A DNA stretch of 64,000 nucleotides from Streptomyces sp. B1I3 (GTDB taxonomy: Bacteria > Actinomycetota > Actinomycetes > Streptomycetales > Streptomycetaceae). Below the pieces are notes generated by a model. It did no database searches. It saw only the letters and a list, made by a program, of their open reading frames with translations, and was not told where the DNA came from. The position numbers were made by a program, and so were the translations under genes. Location: assembly GCF_030816615.1 (NCBI RefSeq), contig NZ_JAUSYD010000001.1, positions 1,674,001-1,738,000 of the forward strand. Reading direction: 5' to 3'. Shown here in pieces: positions 1-9,048 of the stretch (its first letter is position 1; every line of letters begins with the position of its first letter).

Positions 1-971
1 GAGACGACGCAGTCGATCGTGCCGTCGGCGAGCCCCGCCCAGAGGGCGTCCTGGTTCGCGGCCTCGCGAATGGGCGGACAGCACTTGAACTCGGTCGCCC
101 CGTCCGGGACTTCCTCGGCCGTGAGGGTGAGGAAGTGCGGGCAGGACTCGACGGTGACGCGGACACCCTCGCGCTTGGCGGCTGCGATCAGCGGCAGCGC
201 GTCGCTGGAGGAGAGGTGCAGCACGTGGACGCGGGCGTTCAGCCGCTTCGCGTGGGCGATGAGGCCCTCGATCGCGGTGTTCTCGGCGTCGCGCGGCCGG
301 GATGCGAGGAAGTCGGCGTACGCGGGGCCGCTGCGCTGCGGCGCGGAGGCCAGATGGTGGGGGTCCTCCGCGTGGACGATCAGGAGGCCGCCGAATCCGG
401 CGATCTCGGCCATCGAACGGGCCAGTTGCTCCTGGTCCAGTTCGGGGAACTCCTCGACCCCGGACGGCGAGAGGAAGCACTTGAAGCCGAAGACCCCGGC
501 CTCGTACAGCGGGCGCAGGTCCTTCGTGTTGGCCGGGATCGCCCCACCCCAGAAGCCCGTGTCGATGTGCGCCTTGGGGCCGGCCACCTGCTGCTTGACG
601 CGCAGGTGTTCCACGGTGGTGGTCGGCGGCAGGGAGTTGAGCGGCATGTCGAGCAGGGTCGTGATGCCGCCCGCCGCAGCGGCGCGGGTGGCGGTCCAGA
701 AGCCTTCCCACTCGGTGCGGCCCGGGTCGTTCACATGCACGTGGGTGTCCACGAGGCCCGGTAGCAGCACGTCGTCGCCGAAGTCCTCCAGGCGGGCGCC
801 GTCCGGAACCACGGCGTCGTGCGGGAGGACGGCCTCGATCGTCCCGCCCGCGACCAGCACCGCGGCCGCGCGGGTCCCCTCCGGGGTGACGACGCGTGTC
901 GAGCGCAGCACGAGCTTCACATCGGCCCCGGCGCCCGCGCTCGTGTCCGCCCTCACGTCCGTCTCCTTCAT
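1..971 (-). CDS. allB: Allantoinase (3' end beyond window)
   Basis: Hydrolyses the allantoin ring to allantoate, a cyclic amidohydrolase step of purine catabolism in the cytoplasm. About 323 residues are visible. The product carries the metal-binding [12 protein letters not shown] motif (His77 and His79 from the ATG), the [10 protein letters not shown] stretch holding the lysine normally carboxylated in this family, ESCPHFLTL, and a run ending in DCVVS at the edge just before the expected DHSP motif, so only the C-terminal part is missing. ATG at 971 has GAAGG five bases upstream; GTG at 956 has AAGGAG six bases upstream and would remove five residues, so the start is not settled. It diverges from the IclR-type regulator gene, and a 17-bp inverted repeat lies 48 bases upstream of the ATG. 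Family assignment is very secure. Confidence 0.95.
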   Translation of the reverse strand, partial: MKETDVRADTSAGAGADVKLVLRSTRVVTPEGTRAAAVLVAGGTIEAVLPHDAVVPDGARLEDFGDDVLLPGLVDTHVHVNDPGRTEWEGFWTATRAAAAGGITTLLDMPLNSLPPTTTVEHLRVKQQVAGPKAHIDTGFWGGAIPANTKDLRPLYEAGVFGFKCFLSPSGVEEFPELDQEQLARSMAEIAGFGGLLIVHAEDPHHLASAPQRSGPAYADFLASRPRDAENTAIEGLIAHAKRLNARVHVLHLSSSDALPLIAAAKREGVRVTVESCPHFLTLTAEEVPDGATEFKCCPPIREAANQDALWAGLADGTIDCVV

Positions 972-1018
972 GCCCGCCTTCACGTCCGCACCGGACACTC
1001 GTGCTCCTCACTCAGAAT

Positions 1019-1035
1019 TTCAACGAACTGTTGAA
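1019..1035. promoter_or_regulatory. Class A inverted repeat upstream of allB
   Basis: TTCAACGAACTGTTGAA is a perfect 6-bp-arm palindrome with a 5-bp spacer. Close copies occur at 6923-6939 (aceB), 22422-22438 (uraD) and 32736-32752 (catalase). Read toward allB the right arm could serve as a -35 (TTGAAA), but no good -10 follows. It is inferred to be a repressor operator of the allantoin regulon. Confidence 0.75.
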
Positions 1036-1121
1036 GGAGTCTTCACTCGCGGACGCGAGCCGTCAAGACCTCACCTCCCCGCCGTGCCGCCCGGGGGACG
1101 CCAGGAGTGACGCTTGGATAT

Positions 1122-1165
1122 TTCCACAAAGTAAAAGTCCAATTTCGCCAGGCGGAACGTAGAAT
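1122..1165 (+). promoter_or_regulatory. Probable allR promoter with class B-like repeat
   Basis: A TAGAAT -10 hexamer lies at 1160-1165. Just upstream, TTTCG-CCAGG-CGGAA (1143-1157) differs by one base from the class B operators at hyi and gcl. A degenerate TTCCA-N5-TAAAA lies exactly 21 bp further upstream (1122-1136), the same spacing as the class B pairs elsewhere. The -35 is poor. This suggests autoregulation, by inference only. Confidence 0.5.
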
Positions 1166-1331
1166 GGGCCAGGAGCAACCCCGCCGAATGCCGGACCGAC
1201 CGCGGACCCGACGGCCGACACCAGGACAAAACAGGTTCTGACCGGCAAGGACGCCCCACCGGGAGCAGTGGGCCGATCGGTGACAGCCCGGTAGGCTGCT
1301 GCCTTGCCTCCGCTTCGAAAGGACCGTTGAC

Positions 1332-2135
1332 GTGCCGCCGTCCCACGCCAGCACTTCCGACTCCAAGCCCGCCGGTCCCAGTGGCGGGGTGCAGTCTCTC
1401 GAGCGCGCCTTCGACCTGCTGGAGCGCATGGCGGACGCCGGGGGCGAGGTCGGGCTCAGCGAACTCTCCGCGAGCAGCGGACTGCCGCTGCCGACCATCC
1501 ACCGGTTGATGCGCACCCTGGTGGTGTGCGGATACGTGCGCCAGCAGCCCAACCGCCGCTACGCACTGGGCCCGCGCCTCATCCGGCTGGGCGAGTCCGC
1601 GGCCCGGCTGCTGGGCACCTGGGCCCGCCCGTACCTCCAGCACCTGGTCGAGGAGACCGGCGAGACGGCGAACATGGCGCTCCTCGACGGGGACGAGATC
1701 GTGTACGTCGCCCAGGTGCCCTCGAAGCACTCGATGCGCATGTTCACCGAGGTGGGCCGCCGGGTGCTCCCCCACTCCACGGGCGTCGGAAAGGCACTCC
1801 TCGCGCACACCCCGGCGGACGAGGTACGCGCACTGCTGGCCCGTACGGGCATGCCGGCGGCCACCGAGAAGACGATCACCACCCCGGACGGCTTCCTCGA
1901 CGCTCTGGAGCAGGTGCGCAGGGCGGGCTACGCGGTGGACGACAACGAGCAGGAGATCGGGGTCCGCTGTCTCGCGGTCTCCGTGCCCGACTCCCCCACA
2001 TCGGCGGCCATCTCCATCTCCGGTCCGGCGGGCCGGGTGACGGAGGCCGCGACGGAGCGGATCGTGCCCACCCTGCAGCAGATCGCGAAGGAGCTTTCGG
2101 AGGCGCTGGCCAGCAGCGGCGGTTCGGCCGGCTGA
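1332..2135 (+). CDS. allR: IclR-family regulator of the allantoin pathway
   Basis: Transcriptional repressor of the IclR family, 267 residues. An N-terminal winged helix-turn-helix (about residues 20-85, with LSELSASSGLPLPTIHRL) is followed by the effector-binding domain (VLPHSTGVGKALLA, then GYAVDDNEQEIGVRCLAV). The GTG start at 1332 has GAAAGGA upstream. In Streptomyces coelicolor the IclR protein beside the allantoin genes, AllR, is known to repress allantoin and glyoxylate genes and to be released by allantoate and, less well, glyoxylate. Position divergent from allantoinase makes this the orthologue by inference. Which of the two operator classes in this window it binds cannot be told from sequence alone. 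Confidence 0.92.
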   Translation: MPPSHASTSDSKPAGPSGGVQSLERAFDLLERMADAGGEVGLSELSASSGLPLPTIHRLMRTLVVCGYVRQQPNRRYALGPRLIRLGESAARLLGTWARPYLQHLVEETGETANMALLDGDEIVYVAQVPSKHSMRMFTEVGRRVLPHSTGVGKALLAHTPADEVRALLARTGMPAATEKTITTPDGFLDALEQVRRAGYAVDDNEQEIGVRCLAVSVPDSPTSAAISISGPAGRVTEAATERIVPTLQQIAKELSEALASSGGSAG

Positions 2136-2220
2136 CCCACCGGGGGCGGGTCCACCGCTCAGGGTGGGCCCCGGGGCGGCGGCTCCGGAGCGGGCCGGCT
2201 CTTCGGGGCCCCGCTTCCCG

Positions 2221-2373
2221 GCCGGGCCGGGGTCGGCACCTGCAAACGCCCCCCTCGTCGCCAGGCCGGAGTCGACGCCTGCAGGCGTCCCCCTCCTCGC
2301 CAGGCCGGAGTCGACGCCTGCAGGCGTCCCCTCCTCGTCAGGCCGGGGTCGGCGCCCGCAGGCGTCCGTCCTC
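2221..2373. repeat. Four tandem copies of a ~39-bp repeat
   Basis: Copies start near 2221, 2260, 2299 and 2337. The two central copies are nearly identical and contain the palindrome GACGCCTGCAGGCGTC; the outer copies are diverged. The last copy runs into the 3' end of the minus-strand ABC ATPase gene (stop at 2338), so the repeat supplies its last codons. The internal palindromes could act as terminators for the two converging genes. Confidence 0.8.
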
Positions 2374-3018
2374 CATCGTCACGACCCCGTCCACCCGGTC
2401 CAGGTGCGCCCGGTCGTGGGTGACCATGAGCGTGGCCGTGGAGCGTCGCCGCGTCAGGCCGAGCAGCAGGTCGAGGACCGCGGCGCCGCGCTCGTGGTCG
2501 AGTGCGCTGGTCGGTTCGTCGACGAGCAGCACCGCCGGCTCGTTCATCAGTGCCCGGGCGATGTTGATCCGCTGGCGCTGACCGCCCGACAGCTGGTGCG
2601 GCCTGCGGTCCGCCTTGTCGGCCAGACCGACCGCGTCCAGGAGGTCCAGCGCGCGGCCCCGGGCCGCACGGACAGGCCCGCGCGACAGGTGGGCCATCAC
2701 CAGGAGTTGCTCGACGGCCGTGAGGGACGGCAGCAGGTTCGGCTGCTGGAAGACGATGCCGATACGGTCCCGGCGCAGGGACGCCTTCCCGGCGCGGCTG
2801 AGCCCCGCTGTCTCCGTACCGGCCACGACGACACGGCCGCGGTCCGGGGCGACGAGCGTCGCCGCCACCGCGAGCAGACTGGACTTGCCCGAGCCGGACG
2901 GCCCGACGACCGCGGTGAGCGTGCCGGCGGGTACGTCCAGCGAGCAGCGGTCGAGTGCCGTGAGCCGGGTGTCACCGTCGGGATAGGTGAGAGTGACATC
3001 GGTGAGGGCGAGGGTCAT
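2338..3018 (-). CDS. ABC transporter ATP-binding protein (MacB/LolD type)
   Basis: ATPase of an exporter-type ABC system, 226 residues, the usual length for the LolD/MacB group. Walker A GPSGSGKSS (about residues 39-47), Q-loop in IVFQQPNLLPSLT, signature LSGGQRQR and Walker B VLLVDEPTSALD are all intact. The ATG at 3018 overlaps the TGA of the upstream permease as ATGA, indicating translational coupling. Its partner permease is frameshifted. The gene diverges, with the permease, from a two-component system that probably controls it. The C-terminal codons lie in a tandem repeat tract. The substrate is unknown; this group often exports antimicrobial compounds or lipoproteins. Confidence 0.9.
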   Translation of the reverse strand: MTLALTDVTLTYPDGDTRLTALDRCSLDVPAGTLTAVVGPSGSGKSSLLAVAATLVAPDRGRVVVAGTETAGLSRAGKASLRRDRIGIVFQQPNLLPSLTAVEQLLVMAHLSRGPVRAARGRALDLLDAVGLADKADRRPHQLSGGQRQRINIARALMNEPAVLLVDEPTSALDHERGAAVLDLLLGLTRRRSTATLMVTHDRAHLDRVDGVVTMEDGRLRAPTPA

Positions 3019-4107
3019 CGGGCACTCCCGAGTGCGGTGAGCGGGTCGACGGCGGTGATCCGCCGGATGGAGAGAGCGGCCCCGAGCGCACCGAGGGCGA
3101 TCATCACCCCGGCCGATACGAGCACGGTCGGCGCGTCGAGGACGAACGGCACGGCGCCGTCGCCCCCGCCGATCAGCACGCCGGCACCCGAGGCGAGCCC
3201 GGCACCCACCCCGGTGCCGACGGTGAGCATGACCACGGCCTGCCCGAGCGCGTCCTTCAGCAGGTACGGAGTGGAGGCGCCCAGCGCCTTGAGCACGGCC
3301 ACGTCGCCGCTGCGCTGGATGGTCCAGACGGTGAAGAAGGCGCCGATGACGAGCGCCGAGATGACGAGGAGGAAGCCGCGCATCAGCTGGAGCGAGCCGT
3401 TCTCGGCCTGGTAGGAACCGATCGCGGTGAGGGACTCGTCCGGCGTCAGCGTGCTGGTGCCCGCCGCCTCGTCCCCGGCGGCGAGATCGGCACCCCCCTG
3501 CGTGGTCAGGGCGATCACGGTCGCCTGTCTCCCGGCGCCGCCGATGCGCTGCCAGTCGCCGAGCGAGGTCCACACCACCGGCATGTGGCTGTACCAGGCG
3601 TCGCCCGTGACCGCCGCCACGGTCACCCGGGAGCCGCCGAGACCGAGCGTGTCACCGGCACCGGTGCCGAGGTCCTCGGCCGCCTGCTCGGAGAGGACGA
3701 CCCGGCCGGCTCCCACACGGGCCGGCGCGAGCCCACTGCCCGGTGTGACGCCGAACGCCGACACCGCGGCCGTACGGTCCTCCTCGCCTTCGGCGGCGGC
3801 GGGTGGTGGCGTTCAGCGACCGGATGCCCAGGGGCTGTGCGGCGGTCACCCCCGGCTGCTCCGCCCAGGTGCGCCAGGCGCTCTCCCCGACGGTCGAATC
3901 GGTGAACGACACCGACCGGCCGTCCGGCGGGGCGGCGAACGCGATGTGGTCGGCGTTCAGCCCTGTGACGGCCGAGGTGTTCTCCCTGCTCAGGCCGGCC
4001 GCCAGGCCGGACAGCAACCCCACCAGCAGCGTGATCAGCACGACGACCGTGCCCATGAGGGCGAACCTGCCCCGGGCGAACCGTAGATCTCTCCATGCGA
4101 CGAACAT
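3015..4107 (-). pseudogene. FtsX/MacB-type ABC permease, frameshifted
   Basis: Permease partner of the downstream ATPase. The N-terminal part starts at ATG 4107 (MFVAWRDLRFARGRFALMG) with one membrane helix, then an extracytoplasmic domain. The reading frame then degenerates to an arginine run; removing one base from the GGG at 3801-3803 restores the natural continuation (NATTAAAEGEEDRTAAVSAF) into the second frame, which carries the rest of the periplasmic domain and the three C-terminal membrane segments of an FtsX domain. Total length 1093 bases is 3n+1, as expected for a single insertion. It could be a real inactivating mutation or a sequencing error in a G run. No other damage is visible, and the downstream ATPase frame is intact, so any inactivation would be recent. 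Confidence 0.82.
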
Positions 4108-4164
4108 GACTCCAGGCTCACCTCGCGGGCCTGCGGAAACATCGCGCGCCGGACGGGGCCGGCA

Positions 4165-4180
4165 TCAACCTTTCGATTGA
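4165..4180. promoter_or_regulatory. Inverted repeat in the exporter/two-component intergenic region
   Basis: TCAACCTTTCGATTGA (arms TCAAyC) sits in the 110-bp divergent gap between the ABC permease and the sensor kinase gene, 37 bases before the kinase ATG. It is a candidate binding site for the adjacent NarL-type response regulator. Confidence 0.4.
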
Positions 4181-4217
4181 CCGCCCCGGCGCCCCGCGCG
4201 TCTACGCTGGAACGGCC

Positions 4218-5462
4218 ATGGACCCACGTGCGTACACCCCCGTCACCACCGCGCTGCGGCTCTGTCTGCACGCGCTGCTGGCAGGGCTGCTGCTGCTCGC
4301 CGGGCTGCGCGCGGCCGGCGAGGGCGCCCCGCACGCGACGGCCACCGTCGTACTGGCGGGGGTGATGGCCGCGATGTACGCGGCGGGCGCGCTCGCTCCG
4401 GCCGTTCAGCCGCACACCCGGGCCGCCACCGTCTGGCTCGGCGCGCTCGGCGCCGTGTGGCTGGCGCTGCTCGCCCTGTCACCCGACGCGCTGTGGGTGG
4501 CCTTCCCGCTCTACTTCCTGCAGCTGCACCTGCTGCCGTCGCGGTGGGGGCTGCCCGCCGTCGCGGTCACGGCCGCGGCTGCGATCGGCAGTTTCCTGCT
4601 GCACGGGCAGCAGGTCACGCCGGGCACCTTCATCGGTCCGCTGCTCGGTGCGGCGGTGGCCGTCACGACCGTACTGGGGTACGACGCGCTGTTCCGTGAG
4701 AGCGAGCGTCGCCGCGAACTCATCGACGAGCTCGTCTCCACCCGGGCGGAGCTCGCCGACGCGGAGCGCACCGCGGGCACCCTCGCCGAGCGGGAGCGGC
4801 TGGCCCGGGAGATCCACGACACGCTCGCCCAGGGCCTCTCCAGCATTCAGCTCCTGCTGAGGGCGGCGGAGCGTTCGCTTCCCGAGGACGCGCCGGCGAC
4901 CGCGCACGTGCGGCGCGCCCGCGAGTCCGCCCAGGACAACCTGGCCGAGGCTCGCCGCTTCGTCCGGGCGCTGACCCCGCCGGCCCTCCAGCAGGGCTCC
5001 CTGACGGCGGCCCTGTCCCGCCTCTCGTCCCGTACCACTGCACCGGAACCGACCGTGCGGTTCGCGGTCAGCGGCAGGCCGGTGGAGCTGCCCACCCCGT
5101 ACGAGGTGGCGCTGCTGCGCACCGCGCAGTCGGCGCTGGCCAACGCGGTGCGGCACTCGGGTGCGCGACGGGTGGAGATCACACTCAGCTTCATGGAGAC
5201 GTCGGTGTCCCTGGACGTGGTGGACGACGGCCAGGGCTTCGATCCGGCCGCCGGACCGGTGGACACGGACGGTGGGGGGTTCGGGCTGCCCGCGATGCGG
5301 GCGCGGGCCAGGTCGCTGGGCGGCACGCTGAGCGTCGAGACGGGGCCGGGTCAGGGGACGGCCGTCGCCGTCACTCTGCCGCTGCCGGCCGCCGAGGGAC
5401 AGGACGGACGGGTGGCGAAGGGACGCGGAAGCACCGGCAGCGGGGAGGGCAGGGCCGCATGA
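4218..5462 (+). CDS. Two-component sensor histidine kinase (NarL/DesK type)
   Basis: Membrane sensor kinase, 414 residues. Five or six hydrophobic N-terminal segments (about residues 10-150) precede a short coiled region and the HisKA_3 dimerisation domain with the phosphoacceptor His200 in REIHDTLAQGLSSIQ. The ATPase domain has the N-box ANAVRHSG, the DDGQGFD G1 box and a GFGLPAMRARA G2 box. There is no large extracytoplasmic domain, so the signal may be sensed in the membrane, as in intramembrane-sensing kinases. The stop overlaps the response regulator start as ATGA. Divergent ABC exporter genes are the likely target, by analogy with actinobacterial cell-envelope-stress systems. Confidence 0.93.
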   Translation: MDPRAYTPVTTALRLCLHALLAGLLLLAGLRAAGEGAPHATATVVLAGVMAAMYAAGALAPAVQPHTRAATVWLGALGAVWLALLALSPDALWVAFPLYFLQLHLLPSRWGLPAVAVTAAAAIGSFLLHGQQVTPGTFIGPLLGAAVAVTTVLGYDALFRESERRRELIDELVSTRAELADAERTAGTLAERERLAREIHDTLAQGLSSIQLLLRAAERSLPEDAPATAHVRRARESAQDNLAEARRFVRALTPPALQQGSLTAALSRLSSRTTAPEPTVRFAVSGRPVELPTPYEVALLRTAQSALANAVRHSGARRVEITLSFMETSVSLDVVDDGQGFDPAAGPVDTDGGGFGLPAMRARARSLGGTLSVETGPGQGTAVAVTLPLPAAEGQDGRVAKGRGSTGSGEGRAA

Positions 5463-6091
5463 CCGACCCCGTCAGGCTGCTGCTGGCCGACGACCACCCG
5501 GTGGTCCGGGCCGGGCTGCGCGCGGTCCTGGACACCGAACCGGACTTCCAGGTCGTCGCCGAGGCCGCCACCGCCGAACGGGCCGTCGCCCTGGCGGCGA
5601 CCGGCGTGTGCGACGTGGTCCTGATGGACCTCCAGTTCGGTTCGGGTATGCACGGGGCGCAGGCCACGGCGGCGATCACCGCCGCCCCGGACGCACCGAG
5701 GGTGCTGATCCTCACCACGTACGACTCGGACGCCGACATCCTGGCCGCCGTGGAGGCGGGCGCGGGCGGCTACCTGCTGAAGGACGCCCCGCCGGAGGAG
5801 CTGGCCGCCGCCGTGCGTACGGCTGCGGCCGGCCGCTCGGCGCTCGCCCCGGCGGTCGCCCACCGGCTGATGGACCGGATGCGGACACCGGCCCAGGCGC
5901 TGACCAGGCGTGAGCTGGAGGTGCTCCAGCTGGTCGGTGAGGGCCTGTCCAACCAGCAGATCAGCAAGAGGCTGTTCCTGAGCCAGGCGACGGTGAAATC
6001 GCACCTGGTGCACGTCTACGCCAAGCTGGGCGTCGACTCGCGCACGTCGGCAGTCGCCGCGGCGACGGCTCGCCGCCTCCTCCGCCGCTGA
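5459..6091 (+). CDS. NarL/FixJ-family response regulator
   Basis: DNA-binding response regulator, 210 residues. The receiver domain has the acidic pair in LLADDHPVV, phosphoacceptor Asp57 in VVLMDLQFG, and the conserved lysine in YLLKDAPPEEL. The C-terminal LuxR-type helix-turn-helix reads LTRRELEVLQLVGEGLSNQQISKRLFLSQATVKSH. It is translationally coupled to the kinase gene. The inverted repeat at 4165-4180 upstream of the operon is a candidate target. Confidence 0.95.
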   Translation: MTDPVRLLLADDHPVVRAGLRAVLDTEPDFQVVAEAATAERAVALAATGVCDVVLMDLQFGSGMHGAQATAAITAAPDAPRVLILTTYDSDADILAAVEAGAGGYLLKDAPPEELAAAVRTAAAGRSALAPAVAHRLMDRMRTPAQALTRRELEVLQLVGEGLSNQQISKRLFLSQATVKSHLVHVYAKLGVDSRTSAVAAATARRLLRR

Positions 6092-6247
6092 CCGGTGGCG
6101 GAAACGAGGGCGGCCCCGGCCTCGGGGACGACGCCCGCGCACCCCCTCGGGAACGACGTGCGGGCACCCGCCGCGGTGCGTCCGCGCAGCCCCGGGGTAG
6201 TGGTGTCCATGTCGCCCCTCCACACGGGCCGGTGGTATCCAGGGCTC

Positions 6248-6853
6248 ATGTCTCACACACACCGGATTCCCCAGGTCGCCGGGCTGCTGCTCGCCGCAGG
6301 CGGCGGCCGCCGGCTGGGCGGCCGCCCGAAGGCCCTGCTGGAACACCACGGCCGCCCCCTCGTCGAGCACGCGGCCCGGGCGCTCCGCAACGGCGGGTGC
6401 GGCCCTGTCCATGTGGTGCTGGGCGCCGCCGCCGACGACGTGCGGGCGCGCGCGGACCTCGCCGGGTACGTGGTCAGCGTGAACCCGGGGTGGGAGGAGG
6501 GCATGGGATCGTCGCTGCGCACGGGGATCGAGGCGCTCGCCGATTCGGGCGCGGACGCGGTGCTCGTACTCCTGGTCGACCAGCCGGGCATCGGTGCGCA
6601 GGCGGTGGCGCGGGTCCGGTCGGCTTACCGGTCCCGGACGACCCTGGCGGCTGCCGCGTACCAGGGGGAGCGTGGCCACCCCGTCCTGTTCGGGGCCGAC
6701 CGGTGGGCGGACATCGCCACGGACGCCGTGGGTGATCAGGGGGCGCGGGCCTACCTGCGCGCGCATCGCGATGCGATCACGCTCGTCGAGTGTTCCGATG
6801 TGGCGGAGGCGTTCGACATCGACACGGCGCAGGACCTGGGGCGCCTCGACTGA
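6248..6853 (+). CDS. MobA/MocA-like NTP transferase
   Basis: Nucleotidyltransferase of the MobA-like family, 201 residues from the ATG at 6248. The N-terminal nucleotide-binding loop reads LLAAGGGRRLGGRPKALL, followed by the VLVDQPG and GHPVLF motifs typical of molybdopterin cytidylyltransferase-like proteins. Such enzymes attach CMP to molybdopterin for xanthine dehydrogenase-family enzymes, which would suit a purine catabolic region; no xanthine dehydrogenase gene is in the window. A longer reading frame begins at 6095, but its N-terminal part has no family resemblance. The exact substrate is not determined by sequence. Confidence 0.82.
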   Translation: MSHTHRIPQVAGLLLAAGGGRRLGGRPKALLEHHGRPLVEHAARALRNGGCGPVHVVLGAAADDVRARADLAGYVVSVNPGWEEGMGSSLRTGIEALADSGADAVLVLLVDQPGIGAQAVARVRSAYRSRTTLAAAAYQGERGHPVLFGADRWADIATDAVGDQGARAYLRAHRDAITLVECSDVAEAFDIDTAQDLGRLD

Positions 6854-6922
6854 ACGGACGGTGCACACCGTGGCACGCTGCGCCACCGGAGTCGTACATC
6901 TGTCGACCCGGAGAATCTCGAC

Positions 6923-6939
6923 ATCAACAAACCATTGAA
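6923..6939. promoter_or_regulatory. Class A operator upstream of malate synthase
   Basis: ATCAACAAACCATTGAA matches the class A palindrome (TTCAAC-N5-GTTGAA) with an identical TCAACAAAC core. Its right half overlaps the -35 of the aceB promoter, so binding there should block RNA polymerase. Confidence 0.7.
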
Positions 6940-6963
6940 CTTCCACCATGAGGAAACTAATAT
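6935..6963 (+). promoter_or_regulatory. Malate synthase promoter
   Basis: TTGAAC (6935-6940) and TAATAT (6958-6963) are separated by 17 bases, a housekeeping-sigma arrangement unusually good for this G+C content. It implies a leader of about 150 bases before the ATG at 7119. Confidence 0.65.
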
Positions 6964-7118
6964 CCACTGATCAGAAGCACGCAGCACGTACGCAGCGTCG
7001 TTTCCGCACCTCGACGGCACCCGCAGCCGTATCTCGGAGCCATGGCACGCAGTGCCGACCCAGGCGACCCGGCAGCTGTGGGCACCGCCGCGCCGCCCCG
7101 CTGAAGGAGTGACAGCTC

Positions 7119-8741
7119 ATGTCCGCACCAGCGCCGTCCCCGCTGGCCATCGTCGATGCCGAGCCCCTGCCCAGGCAGGACGAGGTCCTGACCGATGCGG
7201 CCCTCGCGTTCGTGGCCGAGCTGCACCGGCAGTTCACGCCGCGGCGTGACCAGCTGCTCGCCCGCCGCGCAGAGCGCCGCGCGGAGATCGCCCGCACGTC
7301 TACGCTGGACTTCCTGCCGGAGACGGAAGCGATCCGCGTGGACGACACCTGGAAGGTCGCGCCGGCCCCGGCCGCGCTCGACGACCGCCGGGTGGAGATC
7401 ACCGGTCCGACCGACCGCAAGATGACCGTCAACGCCCTGAACTCGGGCGCCAGGGTCTGGCTCGCCGACTTCGAGGACGCGTCCGCCCCCACCTGGGAGA
7501 ACGTGGTCCTCGGCCAGCTCAATCTGATCGACGCCTACGCCCGGTCCATCGACTTCACCGACCCGAGGTCCGGCAAGTCGTACGCCCTGCGCCCCGCCGA
7601 GGAACTCGCGACCGTCGTCATGCGCCCGCGCGGCTGGCACCTCGACGAACGACACCTGCGGCTCGACGGAACGCCGGTGCCCGGCGCACTGGTCGACTTC
7701 GGCCTCTACTTCTTCCACAACGCCCAGCGCCTCATCGAGCTCGGCAAGGGCCCGTACTTCTACCTCCCGAAGACGGAGTCGCACCTGGAGGCACGCCTCT
7801 GGAACGACATCTTCGTCTTCGCCCAGGACTACGTCGGCATCCCGCAGGGCACCGTGCGGGCGACCGTCCTGATCGAGACGATCACCGCGGCGTACGAGAT
7901 GGAGGAGATCCTCTACGAGCTCCGCGACCACGCCTCCGGGCTGAACGCGGGCCGCTGGGACTACCTCTTCTCCATCGTCAAGAACTTCCGTGACGGCGGC
8001 CGGAAGTTCGTCCTGCCGGACCGCAACCTCGTCACGATGACCGCCCCGTTCATGCGGGCGTACACCGAACTCCTCGTCCGCACCTGCCACAAGCGCGGCG
8101 CGCACGCCATCGGCGGCATGGCCGCCTTCATCCCCTCGCGCCGCGACGCCGAGGTCAACAAGGTCGCCTTCGAGAAGGTCAAGGCCGACAAGGACCGCGA
8201 GGCGAACGACGGCTTCGACGGCTCATGGGTCGCCCACCCGGACCTGGTCCCGATCGCGATGGCCTCGTTCGACGCGGTCCTCGGCGCCAAACCGAACCAG
8301 AAGGACCGGCTGCGCGACGACGTCTCGGTGGCTGCGGGCGACCTGATCGCCATCGACAGCCTGGACGCCAGGCCCACGTACGACGGCCTGCGCAACGCCG
8401 TCGCGGTCGGCATCCGGTACATCGAGGCGTGGCTGCGGGGCATGGGCGCGGTCGCCATCTTCAACCTGATGGAGGACGCGGCCACCGCCGAGATCTCGCG
8501 CTCGCAGATCTGGCAGTGGATCAACGCGGACGTCGTCTTCGAGAACGGCGAGCACGCCACGGCGGACCTGGCCCGCAAGGTCGCGGCCGAGGAGCTCACC
8601 ACCATCCGCGCGGAGATCGGCGACGAGGCCTTCGCCGCCGGCCGCTGGCAGCAGGCCCACGACCTCCTGCTCCAGGTCTCCCTTGACCAGGACTACGCGG
8701 ACTTCCTGACGCTGCCGGCGTACGAGCAGCTGCGCGGCTGA
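7119..8741 (+). CDS. aceB: Malate synthase A
   Basis: Condenses glyoxylate with acetyl-CoA to malate; 540 residues, the normal length of the A isoform. The sequence shows NALNSGARVWLADFEDASAPTWEN, VMRPRGWHLDERH, VLIETITAAYEMEEILYELRDHASGLN and MRAYTELLVRTCHKRGAHAIGGMAA, all family hallmarks. The ATG has GAAGGAG ten bases upstream. In this setting it disposes of glyoxylate released from ureides rather than serving only the acetate glyoxylate bypass, since no isocitrate lyase is nearby. Promoter and class A operator lie at 6923-6963 and a strong terminator follows. Confidence 0.97.
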   Translation: MSAPAPSPLAIVDAEPLPRQDEVLTDAALAFVAELHRQFTPRRDQLLARRAERRAEIARTSTLDFLPETEAIRVDDTWKVAPAPAALDDRRVEITGPTDRKMTVNALNSGARVWLADFEDASAPTWENVVLGQLNLIDAYARSIDFTDPRSGKSYALRPAEELATVVMRPRGWHLDERHLRLDGTPVPGALVDFGLYFFHNAQRLIELGKGPYFYLPKTESHLEARLWNDIFVFAQDYVGIPQGTVRATVLIETITAAYEMEEILYELRDHASGLNAGRWDYLFSIVKNFRDGGRKFVLPDRNLVTMTAPFMRAYTELLVRTCHKRGAHAIGGMAAFIPSRRDAEVNKVAFEKVKADKDREANDGFDGSWVAHPDLVPIAMASFDAVLGAKPNQKDRLRDDVSVAAGDLIAIDSLDARPTYDGLRNAVAVGIRYIEAWLRGMGAVAIFNLMEDAATAEISRSQIWQWINADVVFENGEHATADLARKVAAEELTTIRAEIGDEAFAAGRWQQAHDLLLQVSLDQDYADFLTLPAYEQLRG

Positions 8742-8753
8742 CACGGACCGAGG

Positions 8754-8793
8754 CGCCGCCCCGCAGGCCGCAGGCCCGGGGTGGCGTTTCTCT
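8754..8793 (+). terminator. Terminator of aceB
   Basis: Ten-base-pair stem CGCCGCCCCG (8754-8763) with CGGGGTGGCG (8777-8786), one G.U pair, followed by TTTCTCT. Confidence 0.75.
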
Positions 8794-9048
8794 GCTCCCG
8801 CCGCCGTACCGGACAGCATGGCGCAGACGGGCAGGTCTCCGACCACGCCCCCGTGATCGGCCGTCCGCCGCCGTGTCAACGCGGTGGCGGCCACACGTGG
8901 GACTGAGCGGGCAGTCGGTGTAATCGCCCACCAAGCGCGTTAACCGCCGCGGGCACCGAGGGAGAGACCGGGGGAAAGAAGGTCGGCGCACGTCACACCT
9001 CGTCACACCTCCGTGCGCCCCGCGCCCCGCGAAACGGAGTAGTGCGCC
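8794..9048. other. Intergenic stretch without a recognised gene
   Basis: Apart from GGAG at 9036-9039 ahead of the small reading frame at 9049, no conserved protein, RNA or clear promoter was recognised here. Confidence 0.4.

Noticed and set aside
6854..6922. Possible small RNA upstream of malate synthase
   Set aside because: No stable hairpin with a terminator was found; the region is explained by the operator and promoter.
5351..6967. Very long minus-strand open frame of 538 codons
   Set aside because: It lies antisense to the kinase, response regulator and nucleotidyltransferase genes, which have clear domains. Its composition (His/Arg/Gly-rich) is typical of antisense frames at high G+C.
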